DNA of 53,064 nucleotides from Eubacterium sp. AF36-5BH (lineage in GTDB: Bacteria > Bacillota > Clostridia > Lachnospirales > Lachnospiraceae): positions 1 to 53,064 of the forward strand of contig NZ_QTVG01000013.1 in the NCBI RefSeq assembly GCF_003460505.1, given 5' to 3'. The notes beneath the pieces were generated by a model. The model ran no database searches. It saw nothing but the letters and a program-made list of their open reading frames with translations, and had not been told where the DNA came from. Positions 23,060-30,653 of this stretch are shown piece by piece. Made by a program: the position numbers and the translations under genes. Numbering within the stretch: the first letter of the stretch is position 1; every line of letters starts with the position of its first letter.

Positions 23060-24581
23060 TGTTGTAGAAATCCTCCTTAGTAATCAGGTGAAGATATTTA
23101 AGGTAATCTGAACGTGAAGGCTTTTCAAAAGTTGAAGTTTTCTTCTGTTGCTCAAGTCCCATTGTGGCTTTTCTAACATCAGCAAGAACTCCGGCACCAC
23201 CCATGCATCCACCGGGACATGCCATACCTTCTAAAAGATAGCCATCATACATACCGGCTTTTGCCTTAGCAAGCATTGTCTTACATTCTTTTAAACCTTC
23301 AGCTTTAACAGTCTTAACTTCTCTTTCTGGTTCAAGACAGTTAATTGCATTAACAACGGCTGCGGCAACACCACCACTGGCAGCGAAACCTTTACCAAGA
23401 GAGCTTGATGTATTTAATGGCTCTTCAACTTCTAATTTATCAAATTCAATGTTTTTAGCATCAAAAATACCCATCATTTCTTCAAAAGTTAAAACAAAGT
23501 CAATATCACTTCTAACTGATTTTCTACTAGCTTCTAATTTCTTAGCAGCACAAGGTCCGATAAATACAACCTTGCAGTCAGGATGTTGTTTCTTTGTCAT
23601 ACGACCTGTTAAAACCATAGGTGTAAGTGCCATTGAAATGCAGTCAGCGTATTCAGGATAAGTTTTCTTAGCCATAACTGACCAGGCAGGACAACATGAA
23701 GTACCAAGCCAAGGATGTTCATTAGGAACTTCCTTCATAAAGTCGGCAGCTTCCTGCACCGCACATAAATCGGCACCAATGGCAACCTCAACCATATCTT
23801 CAAAACCAACAGCCTTAAGTGCGGCTCTAACCTGTTCAGGTGTAACCTTATCACCAAACTGTTTAACAAATGAAGGGGCAATGGCAGCGTATATAGGTGT
23901 ATCGCTCTTTAATGCAAGCACCGTCTGGAAAATCTGACTTTTATCAACGATGGCACTAAATGGACAGCTTACCAAACACATACCGCAGGATACACACTGG
24001 TCGTAATCAATATCAGCTCGTCCATATTCGTCTGACTTAATGGCATTCATACCACAGGCAGCAGCACAAGGACGTTCCTGTTTAATAATTGCGTTGTAAG
24101 GACATGCATTTACACACTTACCACATTTAATACATTTTTCCTGGTCAATAACAGAACGACCATTTTCCATATGAATTGCGTTCTTTGGACAAACCTCAAT
24201 ACAAGGATGTTCAATACAACCCTGACAGCCGTTAGTAATTAAAACACGTTTCTCAGGGCAGGCATGGCACGCAAACTTTATTATATTAATAAGGGGAGGA
24301 TCATAATATTTTTCGTCTATGGCACTGGCATCAATTCCATCAGATAATGGTGCATGCTCAGACATATTTCTTACAGGCAAACCAAGAGTTGCTCTTAATC
24401 GTTCCCCGATAATGGCACGTTCAAGAAAAATATTGTCATAATATTTTCCAATTTCGCCGGGAATAATTTCAAAAGGAAGATCCTCTATATGTGATAAAGG
24501 ATAATCTTCGTAAGCCATTCTGGCTATTTCAGTAAAAACCTTATGACGAATTTCAGTTTTATTTGAATAAATACCTCTCAT
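23043..24581 (-). CDS. Monomeric [FeFe]-hydrogenase
   Basis: A 512-residue [FeFe]-hydrogenase, reducing protons to H2 (or the reverse) in fermentation. I begin at the second Met (24581), which has TGGAG 8-9 nt upstream; the Met at 24593 has no site. Ferredoxin-like clusters occur at CEHPC-type and CIKCGKCVNACP (about 150-161) and CVSCGMCLVSCP (about 197-207). The H-cluster motifs are TSCCPAW (about 294), GPCAAKK (about 342) and GMACPGGCMGGAG (about 452). GPC in place of the MPC of classic A-type enzymes suggests group B. Maturases HydE, HydF and HydG are not in the window. A Rex-like site lies upstream. Confidence 0.92.
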   Translation of the reverse strand: MRGIYSNKTEIRHKVFTEIARMAYEDYPLSHIEDLPFEIIPGEIGKYYDNIFLERAIIGERLRATLGLPVRNMSEHAPLSDGIDASAIDEKYYDPPLINIIKFACHACPEKRVLITNGCQGCIEHPCIEVCPKNAIHMENGRSVIDQEKCIKCGKCVNACPYNAIIKQERPCAAACGMNAIKSDEYGRADIDYDQCVSCGMCLVSCPFSAIVDKSQIFQTVLALKSDTPIYAAIAPSFVKQFGDKVTPEQVRAALKAVGFEDMVEVAIGADLCAVQEAADFMKEVPNEHPWLGTSCCPAWSVMAKKTYPEYADCISMALTPMVLTGRMTKKQHPDCKVVFIGPCAAKKLEASRKSVRSDIDFVLTFEEMMGIFDAKNIEFDKLEVEEPLNTSSSLGKGFAASGGVAAAVVNAINCLEPEREVKTVKAEGLKECKTMLAKAKAGMYDGYLLEGMACPGGCMGGAGVLADVRKATMGLEQQKKTSTFEKPSRSDYLKYLHLITKEDFYNNENEN

Positions 24582-24610
24582 AATTTTCTCCATTCTGTAT
24601 GATAATAGTA

Positions 24611-24630
24611 GGCAAAGCCCAATTTGCCTA
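24611..24630 (-). other. Leader hairpin of the hydrogenase transcript
   Basis: GGCAAA and TTTGCC form a stem around a 6-nt loop between the promoter and start codon. Possibly an mRNA-stabilising element. Confidence 0.35.
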
Positions 24631-24631
24631 A

Positions 24632-24684
24632 ATTATAACATAATAAAAGTGAATGATAAAGAGAATTGGTTAAAAATTTAACAA
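24632..24684 (-). promoter_or_regulatory. Hydrogenase promoter with Rex-type operator
   Basis: On the minus strand a TATAAT -10 (24637-24632) has a weak TTTATC -35 (24660-24655) at 17 bp. Just upstream, 24667-24684 reads TGGTTAAAAATTTAACAA, which matches 13 of the 14 fixed positions of the Firmicute Rex consensus TTGTTAA-N4-TTAACAA. Rex senses the NADH/NAD+ ratio and commonly controls fermentation and hydrogenase genes in Clostridia. Confidence 0.6.
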
Positions 24685-24875
24685 AGCTTTAACATAACTA
24701 AAAGAACTTAATAAAATAAGAAAATACCCGTAAAAACCTAAACAAATTTATTAAATAATTTCTAATTATAATTACAGGAGAATAAATAAGGGAAATAAAA
24801 CTATTGAATTACATTTAATTTAAAAACAGAGTAATAATGAATAATAAAAAATAATAATATTTTTGAAAATAAATG

Positions 24876-24905
24876 TTGAAAAAACATACAATACAGTTGT
24901 ATTAT
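24876..24905 (+). promoter_or_regulatory. Promoter for the MATE exporter gene
   Basis: TTGAAA at 24876-24881 and TATTAT at 24900-24905 with 18-bp spacing. About 45 nt of leader, and GGGAGG before the ATG. Confidence 0.5.
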
Positions 24906-24951
24906 AGAGTTTAGCTGTCTGGCAAAAAAAGAAGAAATAGGGAGGAAAACA

Positions 24952-26331
24952 ATGACACAGGAAATAGCTAATCCTTTAGGAACACAACCAATAGGAAAAT
25001 TATTAAAAAAATTTGCAGTGCCAAGTATTATATCAATGATAGTAATGTCCCTATATAATATAGTAGACCAAATTTTTATAGGACAAACAGTAGGAGAGTT
25101 AGGAAATGCGGCAACTAATGTGGCTTTTCCGCTTACAACTTTATGCCTTGCTACAGCTCTTACATTAGGTATAGGTTCGGCATCAGGCTTTAATTTAAAC
25201 ATGGGGGCAGGTGATACAAAGAAAGCACCATATTACATAGGTAATGCAACAACACTTATGCTTATTATAGGTGTGATTATAGGAGTTATCGGTATAGTTT
25301 TCGTGAAGCCAATGCTTTTATTTTTTGGCTCAACAGACAAGGTGCTTCCTTTGGCAATGGAATATACAAGCGTTATTGCATTAGGATTTCCGGCAGCCAT
25401 TGTATCAGCAGGTGGAGCACATTTAGTAAGGGCAGATGGTAATCCTAACTTTTCAATGGCGTGCAATCTGACAGGGGCGGTTATTAATGTTGTACTTGAT
25501 TATATTTTTGTAATTCTCTTTGGTTGGGGAATGTCAGGTGCTGCAATTGCTACAATTATCGGTCAGTACGTTGCTACATTAATGGTTATTTGGTATTTAA
25601 TACATTTTAAAACAGTTAAATTAAAGAAAGAGCATTTTGTGCCAAATGCAAAAATATGTTTAAGAGCAAGTCACCTTGGTATGGCTCAAGGACTAAATCA
25701 GTTGGCAATTATGTTTGTTCAGATTGTAATGAACAAGACACTAACATATTACGGGGCGTTAAGTTCATACGGAGCAAATATACCCCTTGCAGTATGCGGA
25801 ATTGTAATGAAGGTAAATCAGGTTTACTTCTCAGTTTGTATTGGGGTAGCCCAGGGCATGCAGCCAATTGTAAGTTTTAACAGAGGAGCAGGAAAGTTTG
25901 ACAGAGTTAAGAGAACCTACAAGATGGCACTTACATGCAACGTTGTAATTTCATGTATTGCATTTGTTGTATTTCAGTTGTTCCCTGAACAGCTTTTAAG
26001 CATATTTGGTTCAGGAAGCAAAGAATACATACAGTTTGGAGTCAAATTCTTTAGAGTATTTTTATTTATGACATTTTTAAATGGAATACAGCCAATAACA
26101 TCAACATTTTGTACAGTTATCGGTGAACCTAACAAGGGAACATTTTTATCTCTTACAAGACAGGTGATTTGTTTTATTCCTTTAATGTTGGTTCTTCCAA
26201 TTATTTTTACAACAATAGGTGGAAAGGCTATGGGAATTGAAGGCGTAATGTACGTTGCACCGATTTCAGATTTTCTTGCAGCAGCACTGTCACTTATAGT
26301 CGTAAGAAAAGTATTTAAAACATTGCAGTAA
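24952..26331 (+). CDS. MATE family efflux transporter
   Basis: A 459-residue, twelve-helix multidrug and toxic-compound exporter (MATE) that uses a Na+ or H+ gradient. It has the two-lobed repeat: KKFAVPSIISMIVMSLYNIVDQIFIG at the N-terminus with the usual VDQIFIG, ASGFNLNMGAGD in the loop, and the matching second half from about residue 235 (NQLAIMFVQIVMNKTL). GVAQGMQPIVSFNRGAGKFDRV is a further family signature. The substrate is unknown. Single gene, divergent from the hydrogenase operon across a 370-nt regulatory region. Confidence 0.92.
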   Translation: MTQEIANPLGTQPIGKLLKKFAVPSIISMIVMSLYNIVDQIFIGQTVGELGNAATNVAFPLTTLCLATALTLGIGSASGFNLNMGAGDTKKAPYYIGNATTLMLIIGVIIGVIGIVFVKPMLLFFGSTDKVLPLAMEYTSVIALGFPAAIVSAGGAHLVRADGNPNFSMACNLTGAVINVVLDYIFVILFGWGMSGAAIATIIGQYVATLMVIWYLIHFKTVKLKKEHFVPNAKICLRASHLGMAQGLNQLAIMFVQIVMNKTLTYYGALSSYGANIPLAVCGIVMKVNQVYFSVCIGVAQGMQPIVSFNRGAGKFDRVKRTYKMALTCNVVISCIAFVVFQLFPEQLLSIFGSGSKEYIQFGVKFFRVFLFMTFLNGIQPITSTFCTVIGEPNKGTFLSLTRQVICFIPLMLVLPIIFTTIGGKAMGIEGVMYVAPISDFLAAALSLIVVRKVFKTLQ

Positions 26332-26446
26332 CTTAACAAAATTATATATTTTAAACACAGATTATATAAAAGGTAACTTATTGAAAAATAATAAAAAAAT
26401 TTTTGAAAAAAAGAAAAATATGCACTATACAAAATAGAATATGTTG

Positions 26447-26513
26447 TGCTATAATACGTTAGGCGGACACAATATCTTGTGTTCGCTTAAAAAACGGACA
26501 AAATATAGGAATC
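26447..26513 (+). promoter_or_regulatory. nrdD promoter with tandem NrdR-box-like sites
   Basis: TGCTATAAT at 26447-26455 is an extended -10. Downstream, 26467-26482 reads ACACAATATCTTGTGT, matching 15 of 16 positions of the NrdR-box consensus (acaCwAtATaTwGtgt). A weaker, half-conserved site starts at 26498 (ACAAAATATA), 31 bp away, the three-turn spacing typical of NrdR box pairs. Position over the transcript start fits repression when (d)ATP is sufficient. Confidence 0.6.
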
Positions 26514-26514
26514 A

Positions 26515-26592
26515 CCCCATAAATAGGGGAGTTCAGGCAGAATAAAGGGATTTTTTGGAGATAAGATTAACAATATTTAGAACAATATTTAG
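26515..26592 (+). other. nrdD leader: small hairpin and 12-bp tandem repeat
   Basis: CCCC-ATAAATA-GGGG forms a small hairpin near 26515-26529. AACAATATTTAG is then repeated exactly in tandem at 26569-26580 and 26581-26592, about 40 nt before the start codon. Function unknown. Confidence 0.5.
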
Positions 26593-26631
26593 GAAAATAT
26601 ACAAGAAATTGCAAAGGAGATAGGTATTAAT

Positions 26632-28821
26632 ATGGAGTCAAAGATTAGAAGAGTTATTAAGAGAAATGGAGAGGAAGTTTCTTTTGATGTAAATAAAATC
26701 CTAAATGCCATAAGAGCTGCAAATAACGAAGTAGAGCCAATACATAAGTTAAACGAATATCAGATTGCAGCAGTAGGAAATATTTTAGAAAAAGAAATTA
26801 TGTCTACACAGCATGCTACATCAGTTGAAGATATTCAGGATATGGTTGAACGTGGAATTATGGAAATGCGTGGCTATGAAGTTGCACAGAAGTATGTAAG
26901 ATACCGTTATGTACGTGAACTTGCACGTAAATCTAATACAACAGATGAGGGAATTCTTGCACTTATTGAACAGTTAAACGAAGAAGTTAAGCAGGAAAAT
27001 TCAAATAAGAATCCTACAATTAACTCAACTCAGAGAGATTATATGGCAGGCGAGGTAAGTAAGGATTTAACAAAACGTATATTATTACCAGAAGAAATTG
27101 TTGAAGCACATGAACAGGGAATTATTCATTTCCATGATTCAGACTATTTTGCTCAGAAAGAGCATAACTGTGACTTAATTAATTTAGAGGATATGTTACA
27201 GAACGGAACATGCATTTCAGAAACAAAGATTGACAAACCACATAGTTTCTACACAGCATGTAACGTTACTACACAGATTGTTGCTCAGGTTGCAAGTAAT
27301 CAGTACGGTGGACAGTCTTTTTCATTAGGACATTTAGCACCATTTGTACAGGTTAGTAGAGAGAAAATTACAAAAGAAGTTTTAGCTGAAAGAGAGCAGA
27401 TTGGACTTAATTACAGCGATGAACAGGTAAAGAAAATTGTTGAGAGAAGATTAAAAGACGAAATCAACAGAGGTATACAGACTATTCAGTATCAGCTTAT
27501 TACACTTATGACATGTAATGGACAGGCTCCTTTTGTAACAATGTTTATGTACCTTGATGAAGTGCCTGAAGGTCAGACAAGAGATGACTTGGCTACACTT
27601 ATTGAGGAAGTATTAAAGCAGCGTATTCAGGGCGTAAAAAATGAAAAAGGTGTTTGGATTACACCGGCATTCCCTAAGATTATATATGTTTTAGACGAAG
27701 ACAATGTAACACCTGATTCAAAATATTGGGCATTAACAGAACTTGCAGCAAAATGTACTGCAAAGCGTATGGTACCTGATTATATTTCAGCTAAAGTAAT
27801 GAAGGAAATGAAACAGGGTTGTGTTTACCCATGTATGGGATGTCGTTCATTCCTTACTGTAGAAGACAGTCAGAGAAATGCAGACGGAAGCCATAAGTTC
27901 TACGGACGTTTCAATCAGGGTGTTGTAACTATTAACTTAGTTGATGTTGCATGTTCATCTAACGGCGACATGGATTTATTCTGGAAGATTTTAGATGAAA
28001 GATTAGAGCTTTGCCATAGAGCATTAAGATGCAGACATGAAAGATTACTTGGAACACCTTCAGATGTAGCACCAATTCTTTGGCAAAATGGAGCATTGGC
28101 ACGTCTTAAAAAAGGTGAGACAATTGATAAACTGTTGTTTGGTGGATATTCAACGATTTCACTTGGTTACGCCGGACTTTATGAAATGTGTGTAAGAATG
28201 ACAGGTAAATCACATACAGATCCTGAGGCTAGACCATTTGCTCTTAAAGTAATGCAGAGGCTTAATGATAAGTGTGCAGAATGGAAAGCAGCAGAGAACA
28301 TTAGTTATTCGGTATATGGTACACCAATGGAATCTACAACATATAAGTTCGCAAAATGTTTACAGAAGAGATTTGGAGTTATTAAAGGCGTTACAGACAA
28401 GAATTACATTACAAACAGTTATCACGTACATGTTACAGAAAAAATAGACGCTTTCAGTAAACTTAAATTCGAATCAGATTTCCAGAAATTATCACCGGGT
28501 GGAGCTATCAGTTATGTAGAAGTTCCAAACCTACAGGATAATATAGAAGCAGTAATCGAAGTAATGAAGTTTATTTATGACAACATTATGTATGCTGAAT
28601 TAAATACAAAATCAGATTATTGCGAATGTTGTGGATATAACGGCGAAATTCAAATTATAAATGATGAAAAAACAGGCAAACTTGTTTGGGAATGTCCAAA
28701 CTGTGGAAACAGAAACCAGGACAAAATGAGTGTTGCTAGAAGAACTTGCGGTTACATCGGAACACAGTTCTGGAACCAGGGAAGAACACAGGAAATAAAG
28801 GACAGAGTCCTTCATCTATAA
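26632..28821 (+). CDS. nrdD: Anaerobic ribonucleoside-triphosphate reductase (class III)
   Basis: A 729-residue glycyl-radical enzyme making dNTPs without oxygen. The N-terminal 95 residues are an ATP-cone (IRRVIKRNGEEVSFDVNKI) for allosteric control by ATP/dATP. The catalytic barrel contains HFHDSDYFAQKEHNCDL and YPCMGCRS. A zinc site sits near the end (CECCGYNG, then CPNCGN). The C-terminal RTCGYIG carries the glycyl radical, most likely G707. The activating radical-SAM protein NrdG, usually the next gene, is absent here and must be elsewhere. A promoter with NrdR-like boxes precedes it and a terminator follows. Confidence 0.97.
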   Translation: MESKIRRVIKRNGEEVSFDVNKILNAIRAANNEVEPIHKLNEYQIAAVGNILEKEIMSTQHATSVEDIQDMVERGIMEMRGYEVAQKYVRYRYVRELARKSNTTDEGILALIEQLNEEVKQENSNKNPTINSTQRDYMAGEVSKDLTKRILLPEEIVEAHEQGIIHFHDSDYFAQKEHNCDLINLEDMLQNGTCISETKIDKPHSFYTACNVTTQIVAQVASNQYGGQSFSLGHLAPFVQVSREKITKEVLAEREQIGLNYSDEQVKKIVERRLKDEINRGIQTIQYQLITLMTCNGQAPFVTMFMYLDEVPEGQTRDDLATLIEEVLKQRIQGVKNEKGVWITPAFPKIIYVLDEDNVTPDSKYWALTELAAKCTAKRMVPDYISAKVMKEMKQGCVYPCMGCRSFLTVEDSQRNADGSHKFYGRFNQGVVTINLVDVACSSNGDMDLFWKILDERLELCHRALRCRHERLLGTPSDVAPILWQNGALARLKKGETIDKLLFGGYSTISLGYAGLYEMCVRMTGKSHTDPEARPFALKVMQRLNDKCAEWKAAENISYSVYGTPMESTTYKFAKCLQKRFGVIKGVTDKNYITNSYHVHVTEKIDAFSKLKFESDFQKLSPGGAISYVEVPNLQDNIEAVIEVMKFIYDNIMYAELNTKSDYCECCGYNGEIQIINDEKTGKLVWECPNCGNRNQDKMSVARRTCGYIGTQFWNQGRTQEIKDRVLHL

Positions 28822-28881
28822 AAACATAAACAACCGGAAAAAATTTCGGATATAATTAAAAAATGAACTTTAAGAACAAGA

Positions 28882-28911
28882 ACAGCATTGACAATTGTCG
28901 ATGCTGTTTTT
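28882..28911 (+). terminator. Rho-independent terminator after nrdD
   Basis: ACAGCATTGAC pairs with GTCGATGCTGT (one G-U pair), loop AATT, then TTTTTG. Confidence 0.85.
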
Positions 28912-29002
28912 GTGGTTTATTTCTTTTTTGTGATTTTTGCAATAGACATTCTATTTAATTATAAGCAAACAAAACAATGATTCAAAAATTATAAAGTATA
29001 AT

Positions 29003-29206
29003 ATGGATTTAGAAAAAATCGAAACAGAGTATAATATTAATTCATGTGCTATACAGTATGATGTTGTAGGAAATAAATTATATATTGTAAACTTTGATGA
29101 TGAAATAGTTGAATACACAATGGAAAAAGATAAATTAACAGAAAAAAACAGAACAGAAGTAGAAGTAGACGATAATGAATATATATCGGCTATGTATGCA
29201 AAATAA
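29003..29206 (+). CDS. Small hypothetical acidic protein
   Basis: A 67-residue protein I do not recognise: MDLEKIETEYNINSCAIQYD followed by a beta-rich-looking GNKLYIVNFDDEIVEYTME. No Shine-Dalgarno is visible; TATAAT directly abuts the ATG, so either the start is wrong or the mRNA comes from a promoter further upstream and is poorly translated. A perfect 13-bp terminator stem begins 13 nt after the stop, which supports a real transcription unit. Predicted soluble and cytoplasmic. Confidence 0.45.
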   Translation: MDLEKIETEYNINSCAIQYDVVGNKLYIVNFDDEIVEYTMEKDKLTEKNRTEVEVDDNEYISAMYAK

Positions 29207-29218
29207 ATATTAATTATT

Positions 29219-29258
29219 AAATAAGCTGCACACTAAACAATTAGCGTGCAGCTTATTT
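29219..29258 (+). terminator. Rho-independent terminator
   Basis: AAATAAGCTGCAC and GTGCAGCTTATTT form a perfect 13-bp stem with a 14-nt loop. Confidence 0.8.
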
Positions 29259-29404
29259 AATATGGCAAAAATCAGTTGGGAATAATGTGTTTTCAAGTCA
29301 TACAAACACTAAAAAATTATGTTTTAACCAGTGATTGCAAAATTGAGTAGTGGCTATTCAGGATTAAATATTGTTAAAAAATCGTTTCATATTTTACTCC
29401 TAAA

Positions 29405-29413
29405 TGGTATAAT
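29405..29413 (+). promoter_or_regulatory. Extended -10 promoter for the alarmone synthetase gene
   Basis: TGGTATAAT is a TGN-extended -10 element, with a poor -35 (TTTCAT at 29385-29390). The remaining sequence between 29259 and 29554 shows nothing else. Confidence 0.45.
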
Positions 29414-29554
29414 TATAACAAGTTTGCAGGTCGGATAAAATTGAATAATAAAAATTAACCCTAGTTAAATGATAACTCTGGTTGAATAGTAAATATATTT
29501 ATATAAATAGCTTACACCCAAAGAGATTATATATAAATGGAACAGGAGAAAAAT

Positions 29555-30256
29555 ATGATTGTAGAACATTTAAAGGATCATTTTTTTAATGAACTAACAA
29601 AGGAAGAACATCTAGAGAAAATAAAAGAGGGTACATTGTCTTATAACAGACTAATGACCTATTACAGATGTGCCATTATGGAGGTGGAAACTAAGTTTAA
29701 GGTGCTAAACGAACAGTTTTCACTACGTTATGACGAGAACCCTATTGAGGCAATTAAGTCAAGACTTAAGTCTCCGGATAGTATAATGAAAAAAATGCGA
29801 AAGAAAAATATTCCAATGACAACAGAAGGAATTGAGGAAAATATTTTTGATATTGCAGGAATTAGAATAATTTGTTCTTTTAAGGAAGATATTTATAAAA
29901 TGGCAGATTTATTGTTACAGCAGGATGACATAACATTAATCGAAAAGAAGGATTATATTAAACATCCTAAAGAAAGTGGCTACAGGAGTCTTCATTTGAT
30001 TGTTGAAGTACCAATATTTTTGGAAAACGAAAAAAGAGCTATGAAAGTAGAAGTTCAGCTTAGAACAATTGCTATGGATTTTTGGGCAAGTCTTGAGCAC
30101 AAATTAAGATACAAGAAAGATTTAGATGAGGATATCCTTGAAAAATTGTCAAAAGAATTAACAGAGTGTGCCCTAAAGTGTGCCGATTTAGACCAAAAAA
30201 TGGAAAACATTAAGAAAAGTATTGAAAAGAACGCACTTGCAAAAGGAATCAAATAG
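29555..30256 (+). CDS. Small alarmone synthetase (RelA/SpoT-domain GTP pyrophosphokinase)
   Basis: A 233-residue stand-alone (p)ppGpp synthetase of the RelQ/YjbM kind. The ATG at 29555 has CAGGAGA 7 nt upstream, making it better than the in-frame ATG at 29537. RelA/SpoT-synthetase motifs are present: FDIAGIRIICSF (Asp and Arg of the catalytic centre), SGYRSLHLIV, and EVQLRTIAMDFWASLEHKLRY. There is no HD hydrolase, TGS or ACT domain, so it would transfer pyrophosphate from ATP to GDP/GTP and depend on the bifunctional Rel for turnover. It is followed closely by the cupin and beta-helix genes, but a functional link is not evident. Confidence 0.9.
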   Translation: MIVEHLKDHFFNELTKEEHLEKIKEGTLSYNRLMTYYRCAIMEVETKFKVLNEQFSLRYDENPIEAIKSRLKSPDSIMKKMRKKNIPMTTEGIEENIFDIAGIRIICSFKEDIYKMADLLLQQDDITLIEKKDYIKHPKESGYRSLHLIVEVPIFLENEKRAMKVEVQLRTIAMDFWASLEHKLRYKKDLDEDILEKLSKELTECALKCADLDQKMENIKKSIEKNALAKGIK

Positions 30257-30298
30257 ATATTTTAATATAAAAATAAACAGTAAAAAAGGAGACAGATT

Positions 30299-30634
30299 AT
30301 GATTTTTGAATTTAGTAAGATGGAAGATACGGTAATTCCTAATTTCTATGGTGGAGAAAAGCACATTAGTGCTAAGATGCATGTGGACGATAATTTAAAA
30401 TTAATGAAGGGTACTTTAATTCCGGGAGCTTCCATAGGTGTTCACACTCACGAAAATAACAGCGAAGTGGTTTTTGCACTTTCAGGGGAAGCGGAAGTAA
30501 CAATGGACGGGAAGACAGAAATTTTAAAACCCGGTACAGTTCACTATTGTCCAATGGGACATAGTCATGGAATGGTAAATAAAGGTACAGAGGATTTTGT
30601 AATGTATGCAGTTGTACCTAATCATAAATTATAA
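30299..30634 (+). CDS. Cupin-domain protein
   Basis: A 111-residue single-domain cupin. The metal site is readable: GVHTHENNSE supplies H49, H51 and E56 in the first motif and MGHSHG supplies H90 in the second, around a classic FALSGEAEVTMDG strand pair. Such small cupins act as isomerases, sugar-binding or regulatory proteins. It has AAAAAGGAG before the ATG and sits 20 nt upstream of the large beta-helix gene, so a role in sugar handling is plausible. Confidence 0.85.
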   Translation: MIFEFSKMEDTVIPNFYGGEKHISAKMHVDDNLKLMKGTLIPGASIGVHTHENNSEVVFALSGEAEVTMDGKTEILKPGTVHYCPMGHSHGMVNKGTEDFVMYAVVPNHKL

Positions 30635-30653
30635 AAAGGAATCGGTATAGCGT

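Noticed and set aside
23525..23545. TTTTCTACTAG resembling the Cas12a repeat core
   Set aside because: Lies inside the hydrogenase coding sequence, lacks the GTAGAT half of the hairpin and has no periodic partner.
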